DNA from: Kocuria rosea subsp. polaris
GTDB lineage: Bacteria > Actinomycetota > Actinomycetes > Actinomycetales > Micrococcaceae
Direction of reading: 5' to 3'
DNA: 44,308 bases
Assembly: GCA_023896275.1 (NCBI GenBank)
Contig: MLDA01000025.1
Coordinates: 1 to 44,308 of the forward strand
This document shows, one piece after another, positions 7,329 to 16,496 of this stretch (position 1 is the stretch's first letter; every line of letters begins with the position of its first letter). The position numbers were made by a program, and so were the translations under genes. The notes beneath the pieces were generated by a model. The model saw only the letters and a program-made list of their open reading frames with translations. It was not told the DNA's origin and did no database searches.

Positions 7329-8534
7329 ATGGAGAACCAGCAGGACGCGCCCGCATCGAAAGCCCCGACCGCACCCGGCCCGCTGGTCGAACCCGGCGCG
7401 GAGCTGACGGCCGATGAACTGCGACGCTACTCGCGGCACATCATCATCCCGGAGATCGGCGTGACCGGTCAGCGGCGCTTGAAGAACGCTAAAGTGCTCG
7501 TCATCGGCGCCGGCGGGCTGGGGTCTCCGGCCCTGCTCTATCTGGCGGCGGCCGGCGTCGGGACGCTCGGCATCGTGGACGACGACGTCGTCGACGACTC
7601 CAACCTGCAGCGTCAGGTCATCCACACCACCTCGCGCATCGGCATGCCGAAGACGGAATCGGCGGCAAAGGCGATCGCCGATCTCAACCCGGCGACCGAC
7701 GTCGTCGTGCATGAAGCGCGGCTGAGCTCGGAGAATGCGCTGGAGATCTTCTCGGGGTACGACCTGATCCTCGACGGCACCGACAACTTCGCCACGCGCT
7801 ACCTTGTCAACGACGCGGCCGCGATCCTGTCCAAGCCGTACGTGTGGGGGTCGATCCTGCGCTTTGACGGGCAGGTCAGCGTGTTCTGGCGCGGTCACGG
7901 GCCCACCTACCGCGACCTGTATCCGGAGGCGCCGCCGGCCGGAACGGTTCCGTCGTGCGCGGAGGGCGGCGTGTTCGGCGTGCTGTGCGCGCAGATCGGA
8001 TCCGTCATGGTCGCCGAGGCCATCAAGCTCATCACCGGCGCCGGGCGGCCCCTGCTCGGCCGCGTCCAGATCCTCGACTCGCTCGAGATGACCTGGCGGG
8101 AGATCCGCGTGCGGCCGGATCCGGAGCTCGTGCAGCCGACCGAGCTGCTGGCGGACTACGGCGCGTTCTGCGGAATCACCGCGCCCCCGGCTGACGAGGA
8201 GCCGCTGCCCGCGGTCGACGCGCGCGAACTCGCGGAGCTGTTGCGGCGGCGGGAGGCGGGGGAGACGGACTTCCTGCTGGTCGACGTGCGTGAGCCGGGC
8301 GAGGCCGAGATCGTCTCGATCGACGGCGCCCGCCTCGCCCCGCGCGGGCTCGTGCTCGGCGGCGAGATCGACCTGCCGCGCCAGACGCCGCTGATCCTGC
8401 ACTGCAAGTCGGGCGGGCGCTCGGGAGAGGTGCTGCGGCACCTGCGTTCCGAGGGGTACGACGACGTCCGCCACCTCGACGGCGGCATCCTCGGCTGGGT
8501 GCGCGACGTGGAGCCGGGCAAGCCCGTGTACTGA
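7329..8534 (+). CDS. moeZ: Adenylyltransferase-sulfurtransferase MoeZ (ThiF/MoeB domain plus rhodanese)
   Basis: A 401-residue fusion. The N-terminal E1-like adenylation domain (about residues 25-280) has the glycine-rich ATP site VIGAGGLGSP and the DDDVVDDSNLQRQ motif, which activate the C-terminus of a ubiquitin-like sulfur carrier. The C-terminal rhodanese domain (about 295-400) carries the persulfide cysteine C359 in the loop HCKSGGRSG. It lacks the CXXC zinc pairs of E. coli MoeB, as in MoeZ of M. tuberculosis, which serves molybdopterin synthase (MoaD) and CysO. No carrier protein gene lies nearby, so the partner is encoded elsewhere. The ATG at 7329 is supported by a promoter whose -10 box ends seven bases upstream. 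Confidence 0.9.
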   Translation: MENQQDAPASKAPTAPGPLVEPGAELTADELRRYSRHIIIPEIGVTGQRRLKNAKVLVIGAGGLGSPALLYLAAAGVGTLGIVDDDVVDDSNLQRQVIHTTSRIGMPKTESAAKAIADLNPATDVVVHEARLSSENALEIFSGYDLILDGTDNFATRYLVNDAAAILSKPYVWGSILRFDGQVSVFWRGHGPTYRDLYPEAPPAGTVPSCAEGGVFGVLCAQIGSVMVAEAIKLITGAGRPLLGRVQILDSLEMTWREIRVRPDPELVQPTELLADYGAFCGITAPPADEEPLPAVDARELAELLRRREAGETDFLLVDVREPGEAEIVSIDGARLAPRGLVLGGEIDLPRQTPLILHCKSGGRSGEVLRHLRSEGYDDVRHLDGGILGWVRDVEPGKPVY

Positions 8535-8561
8535 GTCCCTACGGCTCGCGCCAAGTGATTG

Positions 8562-8621
8562 AGCCTGACGTGATGACCGAGGGGGTAGGTGGATCTCAGG
8601 CTCGGATCAACACGTCAGGCT
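8562..8621. terminator. Long imperfect inverted repeat between moeZ and hemA
   Basis: The left arm AGCCTGACGTGATGACCGAG (8562-8581) and the right arm (8601-8621) are near-perfect reverse complements; they differ by one mismatch and one extra base. The 19-base loop repeats part of the arm (TCAGGCT). It lies between the convergent 3' ends of moeZ and hemA. A bidirectional terminator is likely, though the arm and loop design is unlike the tight GC hairpins elsewhere in the window. Confidence 0.65.
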
Positions 8622-8682
8622 GAAACGGGTGAGACGTGCGTTGGCGCGGGCGAGGAGTGCGCGGGAGCGCGTCGCGTGGGCG

Positions 8683-10041
8683 TCAGGCCGTGCGGTGGTG
8701 CGCGTGGATCGCGTCGTCCGGCATTGCGGTCGGCGTCGGAGCGAGGGCGGCCTGCGGCTGTCTGCGGGGGGTCTTCTTGTTGGCCGCGGCGACGTCCGCC
8801 GTCGAGATACCGAACAGGTTCGACAGCGCCGTCTCGACCTCGTCCGAGCGGCCCTGGGCCGCCAACTCGCGGGCCCTCACGGTCGGCTCGTGCAGCAGCT
8901 GGCGCATCATCCGGCGCATCGCGAACTCGACCTCTTCAGCCGCCGCGGTGCAGCCGTGCTGGGCGCGTACCCGCTCGATCTCGGTCTCCAGGACCCGCTG
9001 GGTGTGCTTGCGGAGCGCGACGATCGCCGCGTCGGCGGACCGTTCGCGCTGCTCGGCAGCGAACTCGTCGGCGGCGGTGAGCACGATCGTCCGTGCCTCC
9101 TCGAGCGCGGCGGCCTGTTCGGCGGGGGCGGCCATGCGCACGGATTCGAGGGTCACGACATCGACGTGCTCGAGTTCCTCGAGCGAGACGTCGAAGTCGC
9201 GTGTCAGCGCCAGGTCGATGGCCACGAGCGGCGTGTTCCCGCGGCCGGTCTCGGCCAGATCCGCGGCGGTCAGCTTGTGGTCGCCACCCGAGCAGCCGAT
9301 GACGACGTCGGCGTCGCGCAGCGCGTCCGCCAGGGTCTCGTCCGTCAAAGCGGTCCCGCCGCGGGTGGCCACGAAGGCTGAGGCCCGTCCCGAGTTGGAG
9401 TAGACGAAGACGTTGCCGGCGTGCCGCTGCTGAAGTAGGGACATCGTGGCGCCGGCGTAGGCGCCGGTGCCGAAGACGACGACGTTCTTCTCCGCCCAGG
9501 CGTCGTCGCGAAGGTCCTCGGCGAGATCGAGCGCGACGGAGACGATGGAGAGGCCGCGCCCGCCGAGCGCGGTGCGCGAGCCGACGTCCTTGGCGGTGCG
9601 AGAGGCCGTCTGGAAGAGGCGGACGAGGGGGCCGGTCGCGGTGCCCGACTCCTGCGCTTCGATGAGTGCGCGGCGGACCTGGCCGGCGATCTCGCGCTCG
9701 CCGATGACGGCCGAGTCGAGGCCGGCGCCCACGGCGAAGAGGTGATTGACGGCGTCTTTCCCGGTCAGCGTGGTGAGGGCAGAGGAGACGACCTGCTCGT
9801 CGAGGCCGGAGAGCTCGGCGATCTCGGAAATGACGGTCGAGCGTGTCGCCTCGATGTCGTCCTCGGAGCGGGCCTCGGCGTAGACCTCGTAGCGATTGCA
9901 GGTCGCGAGGACGACGGCGCCGCTCACCGGGCCGGTCCCGTCGAGCGCGCCGGAAGCGACCTCGGACGCGCCGGCGCTCAGCCGGGCAACGGTTTCGAGG
10001 TCGACGTCGGAATGCGAGGCTACGAGCGAAACAAAAACCAC
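8683..10041 (-). CDS. hemA: Glutamyl-tRNA reductase HemA
   Basis: A 452-residue NADPH-dependent glutamyl-tRNA reductase, the first committed step of C5-pathway haem synthesis, which produces glutamate-1-semialdehyde for HemL. The catalytic thiol is C48 in [14 protein letters not shown]-type residues follow in [11 protein letters not shown], then [14 protein letters not shown], a Rossmann segment [14 protein letters not shown], and a helical dimerisation domain from about residue 320. The last 30 or so residues are a low-complexity Ala/Pro/His tail. The start is a GTG at 10039-10041 with GGGAG five to six bases upstream. It is read away from hemE, so committed-step control is transcriptionally separate from the rest of the pathway. 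Confidence 0.95.
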   Translation of the reverse strand: MVFVSLVASHSDVDLETVARLSAGASEVASGALDGTGPVSGAVVLATCNRYEVYAEARSEDDIEATRSTVISEIAELSGLDEQVVSSALTTLTGKDAVNHLFAVGAGLDSAVIGEREIAGQVRRALIEAQESGTATGPLVRLFQTASRTAKDVGSRTALGGRGLSIVSVALDLAEDLRDDAWAEKNVVVFGTGAYAGATMSLLQQRHAGNVFVYSNSGRASAFVATRGGTALTDETLADALRDADVVIGCSGGDHKLTAADLAETGRGNTPLVAIDLALTRDFDVSLEELEHVDVVTLESVRMAAPAEQAAALEEARTIVLTAADEFAAEQRERSADAAIVALRKHTQRVLETEIERVRAQHGCTAAAEEVEFAMRRMMRQLLHEPTVRARELAAQGRSDEVETALSNLFGISTADVAAANKKTPRRQPQAALAPTPTAMPDDAIHAHHRTA

Positions 10042-10154
10042 AGTGCTCCCATGGTATCGCCACCTGTCGCTAAGGTTGCCCTAAGAACAGGGCCTCCGGC
10101 ACCCCTCGCGGCACGTGGCGTTCGCCACGAAGCGGCGCGCTGGTGGGGCGCAAA

Positions 10155-10184
10155 TTAGCGCAAAGCATGCCCGGTTGGCAGAAT
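10155..10184 (+). promoter_or_regulatory. Promoter of the hemE-hemL operon, leaderless
   Basis: TTAGCG (10155-10160), an 18-bp spacer and CAGAAT (10179-10184) precede the hemE ATG at 10191 by six bases. The -10 box is a weak match, but the fixed gap repeats that seen at other genes in the window. Confidence 0.4.
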
Positions 10185-10190
10185 TGCCCC

Positions 10191-11252
10191 ATGACCCTGA
10201 GCCCCAGCCACCCGTTGATGGATGGCCGAACCGCAGAATCCCCGCTGATCTCCGCCTACCGGGGCCTCAAGCCGTCCCGGCGCCCCGTGTGGTTCATGCG
10301 CCAGGCCGGCCGCTCGCTGCCCGAATACCGGAAGGCGAGGGAGGGGACCGGCATGCTCGAGTCGTGCCTGCTGCCCGAGCTGGCCTCCGAGATCACCCTG
10401 CAGCCCGTGCGCCGCCACGACGTGGACGCCGGCATCTTCTTCTCGGACATCGTCATCCCGCTTAAGCTTGCCGGCGTCGGCGTCGACATCGTCTCCGGCG
10501 TCGGTCCCGTGCTCGAGTCCCCGGTGCGTACCGCGGCCGACGTCGCGGCCTTGCCGACTCTCGAGGATTCCGCGCTCGATCCGATCCGCGAGGCCGTTGC
10601 ACTCACGGTCGCCGAACTCGGCACGACGCCGCTCATCGGCTTCGCGGGGGCACCGTTCACCCTGGCGGCCTACATGGTGGAGGGCCGCCCGTCGCGCGAC
10701 CACATGGGCCCGCGCAGCATGATGCACGCGGACCCGGAGACCTGGCAGGCGCTCGCCGGCTGGGCCGCCGACGTCTCCGGGCAGTTCCTCCGCGCCCAGA
10801 TCGAGGCCGGCGCCTCGGCCGGCCAGCTCTTCGACTCGTGGGCCGGCAGCCTGGGTCGCGCCGACTACGAACGCTTCGTCGCCCCGGCCTCCGTTCGCGC
10901 CCTCGACGGCGTGCGCAGCCTCGGCGCCCCGCTTGTGCACTTCGGCACCGGCACCTCCGAAATCCTGCAGCCGATGCGCGACGTGGGCGTCGACGTCGTC
11001 GGTGTCGACTACCGCCTCCCGCTCGACGAGGCGAACCGCCGCCTCGGCGGCACCGTCCCGCTGCAGGGCAACATCGATCCGGCACTGCTCACCGCCCCGT
11101 GGGAGGTGCTCGAGGCCCACGTCCGCGCGGTCGTTGAGGCCGGATCGGCGGCGCCGGGCCACGTCGTGAACTTGGGCCACGGCGTGCCGCCGACGACGGA
11201 CCCGGAGGTCCTGACCCGGATTGTCTCCCTCATCCACTCCATCGAGCCGTAG
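10191..11252 (+). CDS. hemE: Uroporphyrinogen decarboxylase HemE
   Basis: A 353-residue uroporphyrinogen III decarboxylase, which makes coproporphyrinogen III. The signature PVWFMRQAGRSLPEYR lies near residues 33-48, the FFSDIVIP active-site segment near residue 84, and GFAGAPFTLAAYMVEG near residue 148. The C-terminal VNLGHGVPPTTDPE is typical. I start it at the ATG at 10191, which matches the family length; an in-frame ATG at 10143 would add a 16-residue extension without family support. It is the first gene of a tightly packed operon running to hemL, and hemY begins ten bases after its stop. Confidence 0.95.
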   Translation: MTLSPSHPLMDGRTAESPLISAYRGLKPSRRPVWFMRQAGRSLPEYRKAREGTGMLESCLLPELASEITLQPVRRHDVDAGIFFSDIVIPLKLAGVGVDIVSGVGPVLESPVRTAADVAALPTLEDSALDPIREAVALTVAELGTTPLIGFAGAPFTLAAYMVEGRPSRDHMGPRSMMHADPETWQALAGWAADVSGQFLRAQIEAGASAGQLFDSWAGSLGRADYERFVAPASVRALDGVRSLGAPLVHFGTGTSEILQPMRDVGVDVVGVDYRLPLDEANRRLGGTVPLQGNIDPALLTAPWEVLEAHVRAVVEAGSAAPGHVVNLGHGVPPTTDPEVLTRIVSLIHSIEP

Positions 11253-11262
11253 GCTGCACATC

Positions 11263-12693
11263 GTGAAAACCCCCGCCCGCGCACCCCGCCCGGCCGCCGT
11301 CGTCGTCGGCGGTGGCATCTCCGGCCTGATCGCCGCGCGCGAACTGGCCGTGGCCGGATTCACCGTGACCGTGCTGGAGGCCTCCGACGCCTTCGGCGGC
11401 TGCGTCGCGGCCCACGACGTCGCGGGCCTGCGGCTCGACGCCGGCGCTGAGTCCTTCGCGACCCGCAGCACCGCCGTCGTCGAACTGGTCGAGGAGCTGG
11501 GGCTGGGCGGCGACGTCGTCTACCCGGCCGGATCCGGTGCGTGGCTGCAGGCCGCGTCCGGCGCGCGGCCCCTGCCGCAGACCGGCATCCTGGGCATCCC
11601 GGGCGACCCCCTGGCCGACGACGTCCGGGCCGTGATCGGCCACGCCGCGGCCCTGCGTGCCGCGGCGGACCTCGCCCGGCCCGTGAGCCGTTCGTTGACC
11701 GCGGGCGATATGAGCCTCGGTGAACTCGTCCGGCACCGCATGGGCCACACCGTGCTCGACGAGCTCGTCACCCCGGTCGTCTCCGGCGTGCACTCCGCGG
11801 ACCCGGACACACTCGACGTCGACGCCGTCGCCCCCGGGCTGCGTGCCGCCGTCGTCGAGCACGGATCGCTCGCTCGCGCCGTTTCCGCGATGCGCGCGGC
11901 GGCGCCGGCCGGGTCCGCTGTGGGCGGGATCGCCGGCGGCATGCACCGGCTCACCACGGCGCTCGTCGAGGAGCTCGCCGACCGCGGCGCCGACCTGCGG
12001 CTCGGCACGCGCGTGAGGCGCATCGGCCGGAACGACGACGGCTACACCCTCTCCATCGGGGAGCCGGATGAGGCCGTGGCCGCTGACCGCGTTGTCGTCG
12101 CCACGGACGGCCCGGCCGCCGTCGATCTCCTCTCCCAGCTCGACCCGGCCCTGGCCGCCTACCGGCCGCAGCCCGGCGCCGGGGTCTCGCTCGTCACGCT
12201 TGTCCTCGATCGCCCGGAGCTCGACGGCGACGGTCCTGGGGGCGGGCCGCGCGGCAGCGGGGTCCTGGTCTCCGGCGAGGCCGACGGCATCGTCGCGAAG
12301 GCCCTGACGCACGCGACTAGCAAGTGGGCGTGGCTCGCCGACGAGGCCGGGCCCGGGACCCACGTGCTGCGGCTGTCCTACGGGCGCCTCTCGGAGGCGA
12401 AGGCGCGCGTTGCCGACGCCGACGATGAGACCCTGTACGCGACAGCTCTCGCCGACGCCGCGGCGCTGCTCGGCGTAGACGTCGCTGAGCAGGACGTGCT
12501 CGGCTGGGACGTCGTGCGCTACACGGGCGCGCTGCCATACGCCACGACCGGGCACAAGCAGCGCGTGACCGATTTCCGTGCGGCCCTGGCCGCGTTCTCC
12601 TCCCTGGACGCCGTCGGCGGCTGGCTCTCCGGCACGGGCCTGGCCGCCGTCGTCGCCGACACCCGCGCACGGACCCGCATCAGCGTGAGCTAG
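11263..12693 (+). CDS. hemY: Coproporphyrinogen III oxidase HemY (CgoX)
   Basis: A 476-residue FAD-dependent oxidase. The dinucleotide-binding motif VVVGGGISGLIAARELA is near the N-terminus, followed by VLEASDAFGGCVAA and GAESFATRS. The C-terminal part contains GWLSGTGLAAVVADTRA, which closes the FAD fold. With ChdC and a ferrochelatase in the same operon, the actinobacterial coproporphyrin-dependent pathway applies, so the likely reaction is coproporphyrinogen III to coproporphyrin III rather than protoporphyrinogen oxidation. The start is taken as the GTG at 11263, ten bases after the hemE stop; no strong ribosome site is visible, which suggests translational coupling. Confidence 0.92.
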   Translation: MKTPARAPRPAAVVVGGGISGLIAARELAVAGFTVTVLEASDAFGGCVAAHDVAGLRLDAGAESFATRSTAVVELVEELGLGGDVVYPAGSGAWLQAASGARPLPQTGILGIPGDPLADDVRAVIGHAAALRAAADLARPVSRSLTAGDMSLGELVRHRMGHTVLDELVTPVVSGVHSADPDTLDVDAVAPGLRAAVVEHGSLARAVSAMRAAAPAGSAVGGIAGGMHRLTTALVEELADRGADLRLGTRVRRIGRNDDGYTLSIGEPDEAVAADRVVVATDGPAAVDLLSQLDPALAAYRPQPGAGVSLVTLVLDRPELDGDGPGGGPRGSGVLVSGEADGIVAKALTHATSKWAWLADEAGPGTHVLRLSYGRLSEAKARVADADDETLYATALADAAALLGVDVAEQDVLGWDVVRYTGALPYATTGHKQRVTDFRAALAAFSSLDAVGGWLSGTGLAAVVADTRARTRISVS

Positions 12694-12742
12694 ACCCACC
12701 TTCCGAGAACTCACCACCGATTTCCCCCTAGAAAGAGGCACC

Positions 12743-13450
12743 ATGAGCGAGAACCGTTCGAACAGCCCCGTGCTCGCGGACCGCGAGCGCGAGGGCGACA
12801 CCCTGCACTTCACCCTCTGGACGGTCTTCAAGCGCGACTCCGACCTGGACCGTTCCGAGGGCGTCGCCGCTTTCGGGGCGCTCGTCGAGGAGCTCGCCGC
12901 CGACGGCGTCACCCTGCGCGGCACCTACGACGTCTCCGGCATGCGCGCCGACGCCGACGTCATGGTGTGGCTGCACGGGCCCTCCGCTGAGGACCTGCAG
13001 GCGGCCGTGCGCAAGATTCGTCGCACCTACCTTTTCGCCGAGACCTCCATCGTTTGGTCGGGCATGGGCGTGCACCGCGAGGCCGAGTTCGCCAAGACCC
13101 ACTCGCCGGCTTTCGCCCGCGACGTTGAGCCCAAGGAGTGGATGACGATCTACCCGTTCGTCCGCTCGTACGACTGGTACCTGCTGGACCCGGCCGAGCG
13201 CGGCAAGATGCTGCGCGACCACGGCATCCTCGGCCGCGATTTCCCCGAGATCAGCGCCAACACGGTCGCCGCGTTCGCGCTCGGCGACTACGAGTGGATG
13301 ATCTGCCTCGAGGCCCCGGTCCTGATCGACCTCGTCGACATGATGCGCCACCTGCGCTACACCGACGCCCGCAACCACGTGCGTGAGGAAGTGCCGTTCT
13401 ACACGGGCAAGATGATCGGATTCGAGCAGGTTGCCGAGGTGCTGCGCTGA
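12743..13450 (+). CDS. chdC: Coproheme decarboxylase ChdC (HemQ)
   Basis: A 235-residue chlorite-dismutase-fold protein. The SYDWYLL motif near residue 145 carries the catalytic tyrosine of coproheme decarboxylases. The family strands around LHFTLWTVFKRD and the C-terminal RNHVREEVPFYTGK match actinobacterial ChdC. It converts coproheme to haem b by oxidative decarboxylation of two propionates, the last step of the pathway. The start is the ATG at 12743, with AAAGAGG at suitable spacing. Its stop overlaps the hemH start (TGATG), indicating translational coupling of the last two enzymes. Confidence 0.95.
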   Translation: MSENRSNSPVLADREREGDTLHFTLWTVFKRDSDLDRSEGVAAFGALVEELAADGVTLRGTYDVSGMRADADVMVWLHGPSAEDLQAAVRKIRRTYLFAETSIVWSGMGVHREAEFAKTHSPAFARDVEPKEWMTIYPFVRSYDWYLLDPAERGKMLRDHGILGRDFPEISANTVAAFALGDYEWMICLEAPVLIDLVDMMRHLRYTDARNHVREEVPFYTGKMIGFEQVAEVLR

Positions 13451-14628
13451 TGAGCCGCGTCGCTGAAGAGACCACCGCCGGAGCCCAGAGCCTCGGCTTC
13501 GATGCGATCCTGCTCGCCTCCTTCGGCGGGCCGGAAGGGCAGGACGACGTCATCCCGTTCCTGCGCAACGTCACCGCCGGCCGCGGTATCCCGGACGAGC
13601 GGCTCGAAGAGGTCGCGACCCACTACCGCGCCAACGGCGGCGTGAGCCCCATCAACGAGCAGAACCGCGACCTGCTCGCAGCCCTCGAAGGTGAGATCGC
13701 CGCCCGTGACTGGCACCTGCCGCTGTACTGGGGCAACCGCAACTGGGACCCCTACATCCCCGCCGCACTGCAGCAGATGCACGACGACGGCCACCGCCGG
13801 GTGCTCATGCTCGTCACGAGCGCGTACGCCGGGTACTCCAGTTGCTGCCAGTATCGCGAGGACATCGACAAGGGACTCGAGTCGACGGGGCTCGGCGACA
13901 GCCTCGAGATCGTGAAGATCCCCCAGTTCTTCCACGACCGTGCCTTTATCGCGCCGTTCCAGGAGGCGTTGGCCGCCGGCATCGAGGACGTGCGGGCGCA
14001 GCTTGCCGCGAAGGGCGAGCCCGACGCGCAGCCGAAGATCGTGTTCGTCACGCACTCGATCCCCACGGCGATCGCCGAGGCGCAGGGGCCGGACCACGTG
14101 AAGGAGGAGTACGGCACGGACGCCTACTCCGCTCAGCACGAGGCCGTCGCCCGCACCCTCATGCGGACGGTGCCCGCGGCCGCCGGCCTGGAGCACACGC
14201 TCGTCTTCCAGTCCCGGTCCGGTGCTCCGAGCACGCCGTGGCTCGAGCCGGACATCAACGACGCCATCGAGGAGTACGCCGAGGCGGGCACCAGGGGCGT
14301 CGTCGTCATGCCGATCGGGTTCGTCTCCGACCACATGGAGGTCAAGTGGGACCTCGACACGGAGGCCAAGGACACCGCCGCCGAGCTCGGCCTCGCGTTC
14401 CACCGCGCCCCGACCCCGGGCACGCACGCGGCCTTCGTCTCGGGTCTCGTCGACATCATCGCGGGACACTTGACGGGCGCCGAGCCGAAGCAGTCCAACG
14501 GCCAGCAGGTTCCGGGACAGTGGCGCGACATCTGCTGTGTGACCGGTTGCCGGCCCCGCCTGACGGCGCGCTCGGGGGCCTCCCGCCCCGGCACGGCCAG
14601 CCCGACGCCGTCGTCCGACTCCCGATGA
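13450..14628 (+). CDS. hemH: Coproporphyrin III ferrochelatase CpfC (HemH), [2Fe-2S] type
   Basis: A 392-residue ferrochelatase that inserts iron into coproporphyrin III. Recognisable parts are LLASFGGPEGQDDVIPFLRN at the N-terminus, THYRANGGVSPIN, YWGNRNWDPYI, the VTHSIPTA segment with the metal-site His, and FVSDHMEVKWDLD near residue 300. Paired cysteines C132/C133 and C-terminal C362, C363 and C367 match the [2Fe-2S] cluster ligands known in actinobacterial ferrochelatases. About 25 Arg/Ser/Pro-rich residues follow the last cysteine. The start overlaps the chdC stop, and the stop overlaps the hemC start (ATGA), so all three are coupled. Confidence 0.93.
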   Translation: MSRVAEETTAGAQSLGFDAILLASFGGPEGQDDVIPFLRNVTAGRGIPDERLEEVATHYRANGGVSPINEQNRDLLAALEGEIAARDWHLPLYWGNRNWDPYIPAALQQMHDDGHRRVLMLVTSAYAGYSSCCQYREDIDKGLESTGLGDSLEIVKIPQFFHDRAFIAPFQEALAAGIEDVRAQLAAKGEPDAQPKIVFVTHSIPTAIAEAQGPDHVKEEYGTDAYSAQHEAVARTLMRTVPAAAGLEHTLVFQSRSGAPSTPWLEPDINDAIEEYAEAGTRGVVVMPIGFVSDHMEVKWDLDTEAKDTAAELGLAFHRAPTPGTHAAFVSGLVDIIAGHLTGAEPKQSNGQQVPGQWRDICCVTGCRPRLTARSGASRPGTASPTPSSDSR

Positions 14629-15599
14629 GCAGCTTCACCGTCGGCACGCGTGGTTCCGCGCTCGCGACGACCCAGACCGGGCATGTCGCGGACGCGCTCG
14701 CTGCGCTCTCCGGACTGACGCCGCAGACGATCCTCGTCAAGACCGAGGGCGACGTCACGTCCGGCCCGCTGGCGCAGCTGGGCGGCACCGGCGTCTTCGC
14801 CGCCGCTCTGCGCGTGGCCCTGCTCGAGGGCCGCTGCGACCTGGCCGTGCACTCGCTCAAGGATCTGCCCACGGCCCAGCCCGAGGCGCTCGTGCTCGCG
14901 GCGATGCCCGAGCGCGTGGACGTGCGCGACGCGCTCTGCGCGCGCGACGGGCTCACGCTGGCGTCGCTGCCGGCCGGGGCGACGATTGGCACGGGCTCGC
15001 CCCGTCGCGCGGCCCAGCTCAAGTACGCCCGTCCCGACGTCGACATCGTCGACATCCGGGGCAACGTCGGCACGCGGCTCGGTCGCGTGAAGGGCTCACC
15101 GGAGCAGGCCGACGACGGCGGCGTGGGCCGCGTCGCCCAGGGTGACCTGGACGCCGTCGTGCTGGCCGCCGCCGGGCTGCGGCGCCTGGGCCTGCAGGAG
15201 CACATCACGGAGTATCTGGAGCCGTCCGTCATGCTGCCCGCCCCCGGGCAGGGCACGCTCGCGGTGGAGTGCCGGCCGGAGACGGTCGCCGACCCGGGCT
15301 CGCCCCTGGCGGCGGCGCTCGCCGCGCTCGACGACGACGCGACCCGCCTGGCCGTCACGAGCGAGCGCGGGCTGCTCGCCCGGCTCGAGGCCGGCTGCGC
15401 GGCGCCCATCGGGGCGCTGGCCGGCGTCGACGGCGAGATGCTGACGCTCGATGCGGTCGTGTGTGCGCAGGACGGGTCCGACGTGATCCGCCGCTCCGCG
15501 TCGACCCGCGACCTCACCGACGACGGCGCGCGTGCGCTGGGCGTGCAGCTCGCCGAGCTGCTGCTGCGCGAGGGCGCGGCCGATCTGGCCGGGCTCTAG
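14625..15599 (+). CDS. hemC: Hydroxymethylbilane synthase HemC (porphobilinogen deaminase)
   Basis: A 324-residue enzyme that polymerises four porphobilinogens to hydroxymethylbilane. Signatures: VGTRGSALATTQ at the N-terminus, LAVHSLKDLPT near residue 75, GTGSPRRAAQL near residue 123, VDIRGNVGTRL near residue 143, LPAPGQGTLAVE near residue 204, and the dipyrromethane-cofactor cysteine in LEAGCAAPIG near residue 253. The ATG at 14625 overlaps the hemH stop by four bases. Longer frames upstream in the same reading phase run inside hemH and are not used. hemD starts two bases after its stop. Confidence 0.95.
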   Translation: MSSFTVGTRGSALATTQTGHVADALAALSGLTPQTILVKTEGDVTSGPLAQLGGTGVFAAALRVALLEGRCDLAVHSLKDLPTAQPEALVLAAMPERVDVRDALCARDGLTLASLPAGATIGTGSPRRAAQLKYARPDVDIVDIRGNVGTRLGRVKGSPEQADDGGVGRVAQGDLDAVVLAAAGLRRLGLQEHITEYLEPSVMLPAPGQGTLAVECRPETVADPGSPLAAALAALDDDATRLAVTSERGLLARLEAGCAAPIGALAGVDGEMLTLDAVVCAQDGSDVIRRSASTRDLTDDGARALGVQLAELLLREGAADLAGL

Positions 15600-15601
15600 C
15601 C

Positions 15602-16447
15602 GTGGGTGGGGGTGCGACGCTCGACGGACGGACCGCGCTGCTGCTGCGCGCCCCGGACCGGGCCGCGAGCACGGTCGAGGCGCTGGCCGCGCGCGGTGCG
15701 CGCACGGTGCTGTGCCCGCTCATCGACTTCGAGCTGCCGGCCGACACCACGGAGCTGGATGCCGGCGTGCGCCGGCTGGTCTCCGGCGGCTACGACTGGA
15801 TGGTGCTGACGTCGATCACGACGATCCGCGCGCTCAAACAGCGGGCTGCGGTGCTCGGAATCGAGCTGGCCGTCCCGGCCGCGACGCGGTTGGCCGCCGT
15901 CGGTGAAGCATCGGCGCGCGTGGCGCGCACCGAGGGACTGCGCGTGGATTTCGTGCCCGCGGACAAGTCCGCTGCCGGGCTCGTCGCCGAGCTCTCGCTG
16001 ACCGGGGGAGAGCGGGTGTTCCTGCCGCAGACCGACATCGCCGCCGAGACCCTCGCGACGGGACTGTCCGCGCGTGGGGCGAGCTGCGACGTCGTCGTGG
16101 CTTACCGGACGGTGGACGCGCCCGCCGCGCCGCAGCGACGGCTGACGGCCACGCTTGCTGTCGGCACGGGCCCGCGTCCGCTTGATGCCGAAGTCTGGGC
16201 GCCGGAGCGTCTGGCAGGGGGTCTGGGGGAGGTCGACGCCGTGCTTTTCACATCACCGAGTATCGCCCGGGCCTTCGCGTCCGTCGCGGGCACGGGGTTC
16301 GCCGGGATCGCGGTCGCGATCGGCGAGCCGACGCGGGCCGAGCTCGAGGCGCTCGGTTTCGCCCGGATCGTCACGTCGGCCGAACCGACGCCAACGTCGA
16401 TGGCCGACGCCTGGGAATCGGTGCTCCGCCACGGACCGGAACATTAG
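15602..16447 (+). CDS. hemD: Uroporphyrinogen-III synthase HemD
   Basis: A 281-residue protein of the poorly conserved uroporphyrinogen-III synthase family. It has the two alternating alpha/beta lobes: [14 protein letters not shown] and [15 protein letters not shown] in the first half, and [24 protein letters not shown] and [14 protein letters not shown] in the second. It closes hydroxymethylbilane with inversion of ring D. Identification relies on these motifs and on its place directly after hemC. The start is the GTG at 15602, two bases after the hemC stop; no other in-frame start would avoid overlapping hemC. Confidence 0.85.
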   Translation: MGGGATLDGRTALLLRAPDRAASTVEALAARGARTVLCPLIDFELPADTTELDAGVRRLVSGGYDWMVLTSITTIRALKQRAAVLGIELAVPAATRLAAVGEASARVARTEGLRVDFVPADKSAAGLVAELSLTGGERVFLPQTDIAAETLATGLSARGASCDVVVAYRTVDAPAAPQRRLTATLAVGTGPRPLDAEVWAPERLAGGLGEVDAVLFTSPSIARAFASVAGTGFAGIAVAIGEPTRAELEALGFARIVTSAEPTPTSMADAWESVLRHGPEH

Positions 16448-16458
16448 ATCTACGGTAG

Positions 16459-16476
16459 GTGCGGGTCAACCCGCAC
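16459..16476. other. Small hairpin in the hemD-hemB gap
   Basis: GTGCGGG-TCAA-CCCGCAC forms a 7-bp stem with a four-base loop, 20 bases before the hemB start in the only sizeable gap (49 bp) of the latter part of the operon. It could be an mRNA-processing or weak termination site. Confidence 0.45.
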
Positions 16477-16496
16477 GCGAACCACGAGGAGAAGTT

